From Anaerococcus murdochii (GTDB lineage Bacteria; Bacillota; Clostridia; Tissierellales; Peptoniphilaceae), in NCBI RefSeq assembly GCF_019957155.1, contig NZ_JAIPME010000002.1, positions 1,550,001 through 1,614,000 on the forward strand: a stretch of 64,000 bases of DNA, given 5' to 3'. Below are positions 37,235-45,760 of the stretch, piece after piece. Numbering within the stretch: the first letter of the stretch is position 1; each line of letters begins with the position of its first letter. Under the pieces are notes generated by a model, which was given only the letters and a program-made list of their open reading frames with translations, was not told the origin of the DNA and ran no database searches. The position numbers and the translations under genes were made by a program.

Positions 37235-37927
37235 ATGGAAGATAAGAAAAGATTATTAGATATTATTAATATCTTAGATTCAAATAAAAAAATTATAGAT
37301 ATAGGAACCGATCACGGATTGGTTCCTTTATATTTGGCTAAAAACAAGATTTCAACCGATATTACTGCAACAGATATATCTGCCCCAAGCTTACAAAAAC
37401 TTGTTGACAGACTTGATGATGACCTAAGGAAAATAATTAAAACCCAGGTGACAGATGGTTTTAAGGGTCTAGAATCTAGCGACAATCAAGTTGCGATTAT
37501 AGCAGGTATGGGTGCAAATACCATAATTGAAATTATTGAAGAAAGTTTAGACTTCGCGAAAAATCTTGATTACATGGTTCTTGCTTCAAATGTGAATACA
37601 TACGAGTTAAGGCACTTTCTAAATAATCATGGTTTTTATATAGAAAAAGATTTTTTATCTTATGAAAATAGAAAATATTATGATATTTTGAAAGTTTATT
37701 ACGGTAAAAATCAGGACTTAAGCTTTGAAGAATACTATTATGGGAAAACTGATATAAAAAATAAAAGTGATTTATTGAGGCAAAAATTATCCGTAGATGA
37801 GAAAAAGAACCAGGGATTTTTAAAAGAAATTAAGGAAAAATCTCAAGACGACCAAGCTATCAAAAAAATAACAGATAGGTTAAAAGCTATAGGAAAGGTA
37901 AAAGAAAGATGCGAATTCGAGAATTAA
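37235..37927 (+). CDS. trmK: tRNA (adenine(22)-N1)-methyltransferase TrmK
   Basis: SAM-dependent methyltransferase, 230 residues, that modifies A22 in tRNA. The SAM site IIDIGTDHGLVPLYLAKNKIS (about 19-39) and the later VAIIAGMGANTIIEII (about 88-103) are typical of the family. It starts on the base after the rpoD stop and overlaps nif3 by 19 bases; the rpoD-trmK-nif3 order is common in Firmicutes. Confidence 0.93.
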   Translation: MEDKKRLLDIINILDSNKKIIDIGTDHGLVPLYLAKNKISTDITATDISAPSLQKLVDRLDDDLRKIIKTQVTDGFKGLESSDNQVAIIAGMGANTIIEIIEESLDFAKNLDYMVLASNVNTYELRHFLNNHGFYIEKDFLSYENRKYYDILKVYYGKNQDLSFEEYYYGKTDIKNKSDLLRQKLSVDEKKNQGFLKEIKEKSQDDQAIKKITDRLKAIGKVKERCEFEN

Positions 37928-38682
37928 TAAATAAATTAGAAGAAAAATATCCCTTTGAACTACAAGAAGAATGGGATAATTCTGGACTACAGATAGGAAA
38001 CCCAGATGTTGAATTAAAGGGAGTCGTTGTATCCTTAGACTTGGAAGAAGGAGCGATAGATTATGCCCTTGAAGATAAGAAAGCAAATCTAATTATCACC
38101 CACCATCCATATTTATTTAATCCTACAAAGTCTATAGATTTTAGGGATAGTTTTTATAACAGGCTTAAAAAGTGCATCAAAAATGACATTACGGTTTATG
38201 CCTTCCATACAAATTTAGACATAGCAGAAGGTGGGGTAAATGACAATCTTGCCCACATTTTAGGTCTTAGGGATATAAAGAGCCTAGAAAATGGCAAAGA
38301 ACTTGGCCTAGGAAGGTATGGTTATATTGATAAACAGTCTGCTAATAAATTTCTTAAAGAAGTAAAAGAAAAACTAGAAGCAAGTGGCCTTGTTGTCTAC
38401 GGAAATTGTGACAAAATGATTGAAAAAGTTGCACTTTGTGGAGGGGCTGGATCTTTTCTTATAGAAGACGCTATTAATCAAGCTTGTGACTTAATAGTGA
38501 CAGGAGATGTAAAATATCATGAAGCTATGGATTTGTCAAATAAGGGGATAATAATCGCTGATGTGGGACATTTCGCAAGTGAAAACCATATTATATATAA
38601 ATTACTAGATGAAATAGAAGAAATTACTGGAAAAGAAGTTTATAATTTTTCAAAAACAGATAGATTCAGACATTTTATTTAA
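37909..38682 (+). CDS. Nif3-like dinuclear metal centre protein (YqfO family)
   Basis: The 257 residues belong to the DUF34/Nif3 family, widespread but of uncertain function (some members were annotated as GTP cyclohydrolase I type 2). Metal ligands are visible in ANLIITHHPYLFNP (His pair, about 60), YAFHTNLDIAEGGVNDNLAHILGL (about 98) and IIADVGHFASE near residue 221. It lacks the extra central domain of long YqfO forms. It is the last gene of the dnaG operon. Confidence 0.92.
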   Translation: MRIRELINKLEEKYPFELQEEWDNSGLQIGNPDVELKGVVVSLDLEEGAIDYALEDKKANLIITHHPYLFNPTKSIDFRDSFYNRLKKCIKNDITVYAFHTNLDIAEGGVNDNLAHILGLRDIKSLENGKELGLGRYGYIDKQSANKFLKEVKEKLEASGLVVYGNCDKMIEKVALCGGAGSFLIEDAINQACDLIVTGDVKYHEAMDLSNKGIIIADVGHFASENHIIYKLLDEIEEITGKEVYNFSKTDRFRHFI

Positions 38683-38720
38683 TTTTACTTTTACGATAAA
38701 AAGGGGTATCTTAACTAGGG

Positions 38721-39052
38721 AGTAAATCAGATAATCGCGGGGCGTAAGTCACGAGGAAAGTCCGTGCACCATAGAGCAAGGATGCTTGATAACGTCAAGT
38801 AGGAGTGATCCTCAGGCAAGTGCAACAGAAAGTATACCGCCAATTTTGGTAAGGTTGGAATGGTGAGGTAAGAGCTCACCAGCTGTCCTAGTGATAGGCA
38901 GGCTATGTAAACCCCATCCGGTGCAAGAACAAAATGGACATTAGGAGGCTTGCTCGGCCCGGTCCGGAAAATGGTAGTTCGCTTGAGCTTATTAGTAATA
39001 ATAAGACTAGATAGATGATTATCCACGACAGAACACGGCTTATAGATTTACT
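38721..39052 (+). ncRNA. rnpB: RNase P RNA
   Basis: Catalytic RNA that trims tRNA 5' ends. The ends AGTAAATC and GATTTACT pair as helix P1. Conserved core blocks are GAGGAAAGTCCGTGC (5' P4 side), GTGCAACAGAAAG, GTAAACCCCATCCGGTGCAAG and the 3' block CCACGACAGAACACGGCTTA. Length is about 332 nt. It lies 38 bases after nif3, and a terminator follows at 39067. Confidence 0.95.
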
Positions 39053-39066
39053 CTATACATAATTAG

Positions 39067-39112
39067 CACACAATTAGTTACAAAAAATTAATTGTGTGTT
39101 TTATTTTTTACA
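39067..39112 (+). terminator. Terminator after rnpB
   Basis: CACACAATTA and TAATTGTGTG form a 10-bp perfect stem with a loop of about 12 bases, followed by a T-rich tract. Confidence 0.75.
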
Positions 39113-39311
39113 CTTATTGGTAAAATATTTTATTTATATTGGGAAATTTTAGCTGAATTTACGAATATATATAAAATAACTCTATTAAGTGTAATTTTTT
39201 TGTAACTAATTATTGACTTTTTTGTTAAAAAGATATAGAATTAACTTAGATTTCAAAAACAATTAACAAATAGATTTACAATTCATGACAATTATGGAGG
39301 AGTAATTTTTT

Positions 39312-40658
39312 ATGAGTAAGAAAAATATAGGAGCAGCATTATCGGTTATAGCTGCATCAGCGGCTGTTGCTACAGCATATGCTACTACTGTAACAGATTT
39401 AGAAAATGATAAACATACTAATTCATTAATTACTGAAGAAAACAAGGAAGTTGATTCTTCTTATTCTTTCGTTAAGTCTGATTATACAAAAGAAGTTAAA
39501 AATACAAAGATCGCAGGCAAGGCAAGAGATTCTAAAAAAGCTAGCCAAGAGATCAAAAAAGATATTATTATAGAAAAAACAGCCAAGACTCTAGTTGAGA
39601 CACAAATTGTAAATGCTGAGAAAAAAGCAGAAGCAAATGAAGATGAAAATGAAGTAGTTGTCTATGATGACAAAAACTTAGATGAAATCATCGAAGAAAA
39701 AGCTCAAGCCGAAGTTAAGGATGTAGTTGTATACGATAATCAAAACATAGATGAAGTTGCTAAAGAACAAGTTGCTACATATAAAGAAAATACAGAAGTA
39801 GCTCCATTAGCAGAAGAAAAAGTTGCATCTGCAAAGGTTGAAGATCCTGTAGTTTCTGATAAATTCGTAAATACTGCAAGTTTAAATATTAGAGCATCTA
39901 AGGATGCATCAACTTCAGATAACATAGTAAGAACTATCAAAGCTGGAGATAAGTTAGTTGGCCATGTTGAAGGAAACTGGTTTGTAACAAATGAAGGTTA
40001 TGTAAGCCTTGATTATCTAGCAAACTATTATCCACAAGACTTAGTTAACAAAGTAAACGCTGAAGAAGAGGCTAGAAGAGCTCAAGAAGCAAAGGCAGCA
40101 GAAGAAGCAAGACTAGCTGAAGAAGCTAGAAGAGCTCAGGAAGCTAAGCAAGCAGAAGAAGCAAGAAAAGCTGAAGAAGCAAGAAAGGCTCAAGAAGCTC
40201 AAAAGCAACAAGTTAAACAAACTGTTCAACAAGTAGAAAAAGTTGTTCAAGAACAAGCGGTAAATACACAAGCACCTGCCGGTCAAGGTGCCCAAGGTGC
40301 TGTAAATGTTGCTAGCCAATTTGTTGGTTATTCATATGTTTGGGGTTCAGCAAACCCAAGTGTTGGTTTTGACTGTTCAGGTCTTACATCTTATGCTTAC
40401 AAGCAAGTAGGCGTAAACCTTCCACACAGCTCTCAAGCTCAATTTAATAATGGTTATGCTGTTGATACCAACAATCTAAAACCAGGAGACCTTGTATTCT
40501 TCTCATTTGGTGGTGGCTCAATCGACCACGTAGGTATGATAACAAGTTCTGATGGATCTTTCATCCATGCATCTACACCTCAAACAGGTGTCAGATATGA
40601 CAACATATTTAATGGATCATACCAAACAGCTTTCAGAGGCGCTAGAAGAATATACTAA
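39312..40658 (+). CDS. Secreted NlpC/P60 peptidoglycan hydrolase with SH3b domain
   Basis: Wall hydrolase of 448 residues that should cut gamma-D-Glu-diamino-acid bonds in stem peptides. A signal peptide (about 1-25, ends ATAYA) is followed by a low-complexity region with two copies of VVVYDxxNxDE (39654-39686 and 39723-39755). An SH3b domain lies at about 190-235 (NIRASKDASTSDNIVRTIKAGD). An EEARKAQEA-type coiled coil lies at about 250-300. The catalytic domain at about 330-448 has DCSGLTSYAY, DHVGMITS and FIHAS (Cys-His-His). AGGAG lies upstream, and a terminator follows. Confidence 0.94.
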   Translation: MSKKNIGAALSVIAASAAVATAYATTVTDLENDKHTNSLITEENKEVDSSYSFVKSDYTKEVKNTKIAGKARDSKKASQEIKKDIIIEKTAKTLVETQIVNAEKKAEANEDENEVVVYDDKNLDEIIEEKAQAEVKDVVVYDNQNIDEVAKEQVATYKENTEVAPLAEEKVASAKVEDPVVSDKFVNTASLNIRASKDASTSDNIVRTIKAGDKLVGHVEGNWFVTNEGYVSLDYLANYYPQDLVNKVNAEEEARRAQEAKAAEEARLAEEARRAQEAKQAEEARKAEEARKAQEAQKQQVKQTVQQVEKVVQEQAVNTQAPAGQGAQGAVNVASQFVGYSYVWGSANPSVGFDCSGLTSYAYKQVGVNLPHSSQAQFNNGYAVDTNNLKPGDLVFFSFGGGSIDHVGMITSSDGSFIHASTPQTGVRYDNIFNGSYQTAFRGARRIY

Positions 40659-40667
40659 GAAAAATTA

Positions 40668-40699
40668 TATGCCCAGGGCAATAGCTTTGGGCATTTTTT
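40668..40699 (+). terminator. Terminator after the NlpC/P60 gene
   Basis: ATGCCC and GGGCAT pair, with weaker inner pairs (AGGGC with GCTTT), followed by a T-run. Confidence 0.75.
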
Positions 40700-40711
40700 A
40701 TTAGGAAAAAT

Positions 40712-41497
40712 ATGGAATTATTAAATACAAAAACTTTAAGAAAAGAAATAATATCTAGACTACAAGACTACGATTTTAAAAATAAGATAATTCTTCTAAG
40801 CAAAAACCCAAGCGAGGAAGTAAACCACTATAAGGATGTTATCATAAAAAGGTGTCAAGAGTTTGGAATTACTTATATTGATAAGATTTTTAAGGAAGAA
40901 AGTCAAGAGGAAATTCTAGATTTTTTATCATCTTTTGATAAGGAAGATGGATTTATAATTCTGGCGCCCTTTGGTGACAGGGAAGACTTGACTATGCTTA
41001 AAGAAAATATTGGCCTTAAGGATTTAGATTCTTTTACCTACAAAAGTCTAGGAAAAATCCTTGATGGGGATAAAAACTCACTTCCTGCAACAGCAAGGGC
41101 TGTAGTGAGCTTTATGGACCATGAGGGAGTTGACTATAAGGGTAAGAGAGTAGTTATAGCTAATAATACAAATATTATCGGTAGGCCACTTGCTATGTAT
41201 TTAGCAGCTAAGAGGGCAAGTATTACTATTATCAATAGTCTTACAGAAAATCCTAAAGACCTTATAAAAAATTGCGATATTTTTATCTCAGCAATAGGAA
41301 AAGCTCATTTTTACGATAAGACTTACTTCAAAGATGGTCAGCTTCTTATTGATGTGGGAACTTCATACAAAAATGGTAAGATAATAGGAGATATTGATAG
41401 TGATTCAATATCAGATATGGACGTAAAATACCTAGGAAGTAAAAATGGGATTGGATCAATTACGACTATAACTTTAGTGGAAGGACTAATATATTAA
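40712..41497 (+). CDS. FolD-like protein (methylenetetrahydrofolate dehydrogenase/cyclohydrolase family), divergent
   Basis: The 261 residues follow the FolD layout: an N-terminal catalytic domain and a C-terminal NADP domain (VVIANNTNIIGRPLAMYL, FISAIGKAHF, LLIDVGTSYKNGKIIGDID, NGIGSITTITLVEGL). Key residues differ from E. coli FolD. The Tyr-x3-Lys pair reads YKDVI, with a Lys only two positions later. The VQLPLP segment reads ILAPFG, and the GxS of the dinucleotide loop reads NNT. It may be a much-altered FolD or a protein with another role. It overlaps the next gene by one base. Confidence 0.8.
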   Translation: MELLNTKTLRKEIISRLQDYDFKNKIILLSKNPSEEVNHYKDVIIKRCQEFGITYIDKIFKEESQEEILDFLSSFDKEDGFIILAPFGDREDLTMLKENIGLKDLDSFTYKSLGKILDGDKNSLPATARAVVSFMDHEGVDYKGKRVVIANNTNIIGRPLAMYLAAKRASITIINSLTENPKDLIKNCDIFISAIGKAHFYDKTYFKDGQLLIDVGTSYKNGKIIGDIDSDSISDMDVKYLGSKNGIGSITTITLVEGLIY

Positions 41498-42489
41498 TGC
41501 CTATAGTAAATAATGACCAAGATTTAATAAGATATAATGATTTTGTAAGAAATTCTGAATATGCCAGACCAATGCAGGATACAAATTGGTCAAAAATAAA
41601 AAGTAACTGGACCCATGGCTTTGTTTATTTAGAAGAAAACAAACAGATTATCGCAGCTATGTCTGTAATTGGGATTAAAAATACCAATGGCAAACACTTT
41701 TTATATGCACCAAGAGGACCTGTTTGTGATTTTAAAGATACCAAGCTTGTAGAAGCCCTAATCAAAGAAGCAGAGCCTTTAAGAGAAAAATATGATGCTT
41801 TTCTTTTGAGGATGGATCCAGAATTAAATTTCGATGAAAAACTCGTTTATGATTATAGAAAAATGGGTTATGATTTTAGATCTGTAGGCATAGACACTCA
41901 CGCCTTTACCCAGCCAAGATATAATATGATAATTGATTTAAGCAGCCAGGATGAAGATGAAATTTTTGAATCATTTTCATCAAAAGGTAGATACAATATT
42001 AGAAAATCAATCAGAGCAGGAATTAAAACTATTTGCAAAACAGATGAAGAAAGCCTTGATATTTTTTATGAACTTACAAAAATAATGGCTGAAAGACAAG
42101 GTATAGGTCATAGACCAAAAGATTACTACGAAAGATTGATTAAATATTTAGATGGAAAAATTTTTCTTTCATATTTTGAGGATAATCCTTTATCAGCTTC
42201 ACTTTTGATTCCTTATGGAAATAAGGTTTACTATCTTTATGCTGCTAGCTCTAATGAGATGAGAAATAAGATGCCTAACTATAATATGATTTGGGAAGAA
42301 ATAAAATGGTGCCTTGAAAATAATTATGACTATTTAGATTTAGGTGGAACTTTTAGTCTCGATACTAATGATGGCCTATATAGGTTTAAACAATCATTCT
42401 GCTATCCAGATAAGTATTCAAACTTCATAGGCGAACTTGATGTTGTCTATGATAGGGAAAAATACGAAGAATTTTTAATAACAAAATAA
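41497..42489 (+). CDS. FemAB/MurM-family peptidoglycan bridge aminoacyltransferase
   Basis: The 330 residues have the paired GNAT-like folds of Fem transferases, which add amino acids from aminoacyl-tRNA to the lipid II stem peptide. Diagnostic parts are FLLRMDPELNFDEK, SSKGRYNIRKSIRAGIKTI near residue 163, SASLLIPYGNKVYYLYAASSNEMRNKMPNYNMIWEEI near 230 and YDYLDLGGTF near 275. No long coiled-coil arm is obvious. The start shares one base with the stop of the FolD-like gene, so both are translated together. The amino acid added is unknown. Confidence 0.92.
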   Translation: MPIVNNDQDLIRYNDFVRNSEYARPMQDTNWSKIKSNWTHGFVYLEENKQIIAAMSVIGIKNTNGKHFLYAPRGPVCDFKDTKLVEALIKEAEPLREKYDAFLLRMDPELNFDEKLVYDYRKMGYDFRSVGIDTHAFTQPRYNMIIDLSSQDEDEIFESFSSKGRYNIRKSIRAGIKTICKTDEESLDIFYELTKIMAERQGIGHRPKDYYERLIKYLDGKIFLSYFEDNPLSASLLIPYGNKVYYLYAASSNEMRNKMPNYNMIWEEIKWCLENNYDYLDLGGTFSLDTNDGLYRFKQSFCYPDKYSNFIGELDVVYDREKYEEFLITK

Positions 42490-42536
42490 ATTACTCAATA
42501 TAAACAATATATACTAAAAATTTTTTATTGAGAAGC

Positions 42537-42568
42537 AAAAAAGACGAGAAAATTTTCTCGTCTTTTTT
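42537..42568. terminator. Bidirectional terminator
   Basis: AAAAAAGACGAGAAAA and TTTTCTCGTCTTTTTT form a perfect 32-bp palindrome that serves the convergent FemAB and tpx genes. Confidence 0.92.
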
Positions 42569-42586
42569 AGATTTATGAACTAATTT

Positions 42587-43099
42587 TTATTTATCAAGTG
42601 ATTTTGCTATCTTGATTGCTTCTTCATATTCAGGAAGATCAGTGTTTTGACCTAGGTATTGGACATATTTTATGGTGTTATCCTTATCTAGTACAAAAAC
42701 AGAACGGTTTAATAGTTTTAATTCCTGGATTAGGGTGCCGTATCTGCTAGAGAAGTCTCTGCAGTTGTAGTCTGATACAAATTTAATTTTATCGGTTTTT
42801 TTAACCTTCTTAAACCTTTGTTGGGCAAAAGGTAGGTCATTTGAGACTGTAACAACGACAATATTATCTGAGAAAAACTCAGTTGCTTTTTGGAACATTT
42901 TTGTTTGTAGTTCGCATACATCAGTATCTAGGGATGGAACGACTGACAAGATTTTTATTTTTCTTCCCTCTTCTTCATAAAAATGATATTCAGTTAAGTC
43001 CATCTTATCTGCCTTAAAATCTGGCGCCTTATCGCCAACCTTTAATTCATCTCCGAGAACTGTGATATCTACAGTGCCGAATTTTCCTTTTCTTGGCAT
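42587..43099 (-). CDS. tpx: Thiol peroxidase (atypical 2-Cys peroxiredoxin)
   Basis: Reduces hydroperoxides with thioredoxin as electron donor; useful for an anaerobe exposed to oxygen. The 170 residues show VGDKAPDFKA, the peroxidatic site SLDTDVCELQT near residue 61 and the resolving Cys in SDYNCRDFSSRYG near 95. The distance fits the Tpx subfamily. Ribosome binding site AAGGAGAAT lies before the start. It is monocistronic. Confidence 0.95.
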   Translation of the reverse strand: MPRKGKFGTVDITVLGDELKVGDKAPDFKADKMDLTEYHFYEEEGRKIKILSVVPSLDTDVCELQTKMFQKATEFFSDNIVVVTVSNDLPFAQQRFKKVKKTDKIKFVSDYNCRDFSSRYGTLIQELKLLNRSVFVLDKDNTIKYVQYLGQNTDLPEYEEAIKIAKSLDK

Positions 43100-43202
43100 A
43101 TTATTCTCCTTTTGGTTTCTTTTTCTTTTCCGTCTTTCCTATATTTTATAACAAAGTGGAATTTTAATCAATTAAAATTGAAAATAATTAGATTAAGAGA
43201 TA

Positions 43203-43231
43203 TTGTAAATAAGGCAAGGATGGGGTATAAT
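43203..43231 (+). promoter_or_regulatory. Promoter of the bL25 gene
   Basis: TTGTAA (43203-43208) and TATAAT (43226-43231) are 17 bases apart. AAGGAGG precedes ATG 43261. Confidence 0.75.
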
Positions 43232-43260
43232 TAGCTAGTATGAATAAATAAGGAGGCAAA

Positions 43261-43911
43261 ATGGCTAAAATAGTTTTACAAGCAGAAAAAAGAGAAGCTA
43301 CTGGTAAAAATCAAGTTAAAAAACTTAGAAATAAAGAACTTATCCCAGGAGTTATCTATGCTAAAAATCAAGAAAATGTAAATGTTCAATTTACAGCTAG
43401 AGATTTTGAAAAAGTACTTAGACAAGCTGGAACATCTACTATTATTACATTAGACATCGAAGGTGAAGGTAAGGAAGTTCTTATAAAGGAATTTGCTAGC
43501 CACGCATACAAAAACCAATTCTTACACGTTGATTTCCAAGCAATCGACCAAAACGAATCAATCAGAGTTACAGTTCCTGTTGTCCTAGTTAACAGAGATG
43601 ATATGAACGAAGTTACAGGTGTACTTGTACAAAACCTTGAAAGCGTTGAAGTTGAATGTCTACCAAAATACATCCCACAAACAGCAGATGTTGATGTTAA
43701 GGAAATGGCAATTGGTGACAACATGACTATTGCAGATCTTGATATAGCATCAAACGAAAACATCACAATTCTTGCTGATGAAGATGAAGTAGTATGCTCA
43801 CTACAAGAAGTTTCTGAAGAAGAAATCGTTGATGAAGAAGCTGAAGCAGCAGATGCAGCAGACGTACCAACAGTTGGCGAAACTGAAGAAGACGAAGAAG
43901 ACGCTGAATAA
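43261..43911 (+). CDS. rplY: Large ribosomal subunit protein bL25 (Ctc form)
   Basis: 5S rRNA-binding protein, 216 residues, the long form with an extra C-terminal domain. Signature parts are AEKREATGKNQVKKLRNKELIPGVIYAK, HVDFQAID, and VLVQNLESVEVECLPKYIPQTADVDV. The tail is strongly acidic (EEEIVDEEAEAADAAD, EEDEEDAE). Long forms are known as Ctc general-stress proteins in Bacillus. It is monocistronic and terminated. Confidence 0.96.
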   Translation: MAKIVLQAEKREATGKNQVKKLRNKELIPGVIYAKNQENVNVQFTARDFEKVLRQAGTSTIITLDIEGEGKEVLIKEFASHAYKNQFLHVDFQAIDQNESIRVTVPVVLVNRDDMNEVTGVLVQNLESVEVECLPKYIPQTADVDVKEMAIGDNMTIADLDIASNENITILADEDEVVCSLQEVSEEEIVDEEAEAADAADVPTVGETEEDEEDAE

Positions 43912-43916
43912 GATTT

Positions 43917-43956
43917 AAAACCATTGGTCTTTAAAAGAAGGACAATGGTTTTTTTA
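43917..43956 (+). terminator. Terminator after the bL25 gene
   Basis: AAACCATTG and CAATGGTTT form a 9-bp stem around a large loop with further GTC/GAC pairing, followed by a long T-run. Confidence 0.85.
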
Positions 43957-43984
43957 TTTGCAAATTTTTATAGAATAACAATAG

Positions 43985-44014
43985 TAGACTAAAAATGTAA
44001 TTTTATAGTATAAT
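43985..44014 (+). promoter_or_regulatory. Promoter at the 5' end of tmk, probable leaderless start
   Basis: TATAAT (44009-44014) lies six bases before the tmk ATG at 44021. A partial -35 box TAGACT (43985-43990) is 18 bases upstream of it. The expected transcription start coincides with the A of the ATG, and no ribosome binding site exists. Confidence 0.6.
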
Positions 44015-44020
44015 GAATGT

Positions 44021-44644
44021 ATGAATGGAAAATTTATAGTTTTTGAAGGACCTGATGGATCCGGCAAAACCACAATAATAAAAAAAGTTAAAGAGCTACT
44101 AGAAAATAAAGATTACTCTATATCCTATTATAGGGAACCAGGTGGGACAGATATTTCTGAAAAGATTAGGTCTATTATTATAGACAATGATAACCACATG
44201 ATGGATGCTAAGACTGAAGCCCTCTTATTTGCTTCATCAAGAGCTCAGCTTGTTGCAGAAAAAATCCTTCCAGACCTTAAGGCAGGAAAGATTGTCATTT
44301 GTGATAGGTTTGTAATGTCATCTCTCTTATACCAAGGCCTGGGAAGGTCACTTGGAGTAGAAAATGTGAAAAGTATAAATGACTTTGCAACAGGTGGACT
44401 AAAACCTGACCTTACTTTATTTTTTAATATAGACTACAAGACAGCCCTCGAAAGAAAAAGAGCAAATTTTTCTCCAGATAGGCTAGAAAATGAAGATTTT
44501 TCTTTCCATAAGACTATTTTTGATGGCTATTTGAAGATGGCAGATCTTTATAAGGATGAAATTAAGAAGGTCGATGCAAGAAAATCTATAGAAGATTTGA
44601 CAGAAGATGTTATAAATATCATATATCAATTATTGGAGGACTAA
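44021..44644 (+). CDS. tmk: Thymidylate kinase
   Basis: Phosphorylates dTMP to dTDP for DNA synthesis. The 207 residues carry the P-loop FEGPDGSGKTTIIKK at the N-terminus, the DR(F/Y) site ICDRFVMSSLLYQG near residue 92, and a lid region near 145. The family-wide start MNGKFIVFEGPDGSGKTT supports ATG 44021, although there is no ribosome binding site. It heads the tmk-darA-holB-ricT cluster known from Bacillus. Confidence 0.95.
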   Translation: MNGKFIVFEGPDGSGKTTIIKKVKELLENKDYSISYYREPGGTDISEKIRSIIIDNDNHMMDAKTEALLFASSRAQLVAEKILPDLKAGKIVICDRFVMSSLLYQGLGRSLGVENVKSINDFATGGLKPDLTLFFNIDYKTALERKRANFSPDRLENEDFSFHKTIFDGYLKMADLYKDEIKKVDARKSIEDLTEDVINIIYQLLED

Positions 44645-44645
44645 G

Positions 44646-44975
44646 ATGAAATTATTGGTAGCTATAGTACAAGATGCAGATGTTAATTTTTTAATTGATG
44701 CCTTAACAGAAAAAGGATACAGGATAACAAAATTATCTACCACAGGTGGTTTTCTTAAAAAAGGCAACACAACACTACTAATAGGTGTGGAAGAAGCAAA
44801 ACTTGATGAAGCCCTAGGAGTAATTGAGAAAAACTGCAAGAAGAGAAATACAACTACCACAATTATAAATCCAACAGGCGAAAGTTCACTTATTAGCTCA
44901 ACTGTGCCAATAGAAATAAGTGTTGGCGGAGCAACCATATTTATAATTGATGTTGAACAATATATACAACTATGA
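44646..44975 (+). CDS. darA: Cyclic-di-AMP receptor, PII-like (DarA/PstA)
   Basis: Small trimeric signal protein of the PII fold that binds cyclic di-AMP. The 109 residues match the DUF970 family: KLLVAIVQDADVNFLIDALTEKGYRITKLSTTGGFLKKGNTTLLIGVEE, then a flexible B-loop (KNCKKRNTTTTI) and VGGATIFIIDVEQYIQL at the end. GGAGG lies just before ATG 44646. The ATG of holB overlaps its stop by 4 bases. Confidence 0.93.
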   Translation: MKLLVAIVQDADVNFLIDALTEKGYRITKLSTTGGFLKKGNTTLLIGVEEAKLDEALGVIEKNCKKRNTTTTIINPTGESSLISSTVPIEISVGGATIFIIDVEQYIQL

Positions 44976-45760
44976 GCTTATTAGATAGCCAGCTAAAAAA
45001 TAATAGCCTATCTAATGCTTATATAATTGAGGGAGAAGATTTAGCCCATAACCTTGAATATGCCAAAGATTTTGCTAAAAAAGTCTTTGGATCATATGGC
45101 TTAAGTACAAAGCTTGAGACAAACCCAGATATGGAAATAATTGATAAGGACATAATCGATATAGGAACTATAAGAAACCTTATCAAAGACATGGTAATAA
45201 GACCAGTAAATAATAAGATTAAGGTTTACCTTATCCATAACGCTCAAAATTTAAGGATAGAAGCGGCCAACGCCATGCTTAAGAGTCTTGAGGAATTAAA
45301 AGCCTATACTTTAATTGTATTTACAATTGATAATGCAGGTAAGATGCTTCCCACCATTAGGTCAAGGTGTCAGATAATCTCCTTAAATACAACAAATAAT
45401 GACCTAGATATAGATATGGAAAGATTATCTGAAATTTTTTCAAAGATTTTCCAAGGAGACCTCGCAGTTTATTATAAAGAGAGGGAATTTTTGCTTTCTT
45501 TTAAGGAAGATAAAGCAAGCCTAATGGAAGGATTGATTAAAATCTTATCAGACACAATCAATAATAAGTATATGGCTAGTGCAGGATTTGCTAGCTATGA
45601 TTATAATATAGAAAGCATTTCTAGCCTAGATTTAGCTGGTATAGAGAGGCTTTTGGCTAAGTTTGAGAAAATATATTCATCCTTTAGGAATAATATAAAT
45701 TTTGAGTTGAGTGTTGAAAATATATTTTTTAATATATATAGAGAAGGCAGGCAAAGTTAA
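44972..45760 (+). CDS. holB: DNA polymerase III subunit delta'
   Basis: Clamp-loader subunit of replicative polymerase, 262 residues. It shows the AAA-type region SNAYIIEGEDLAHNLEYAKDFAKKVFG, VYLIHNAQNLRIEAANAMLKSLEELKAYTLIVFTIDNAGKMLPTIRSRCQII (sensor 1 and SRC motif, about 85-140) and a divergent C-terminal collar. The start overlaps darA and the stop shares a base with ricT. Confidence 0.9.
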   Translation: MSLLDSQLKNNSLSNAYIIEGEDLAHNLEYAKDFAKKVFGSYGLSTKLETNPDMEIIDKDIIDIGTIRNLIKDMVIRPVNNKIKVYLIHNAQNLRIEAANAMLKSLEELKAYTLIVFTIDNAGKMLPTIRSRCQIISLNTTNNDLDIDMERLSEIFSKIFQGDLAVYYKEREFLLSFKEDKASLMEGLIKILSDTINNKYMASAGFASYDYNIESISSLDLAGIERLLAKFEKIYSSFRNNINFELSVENIFFNIYREGRQS

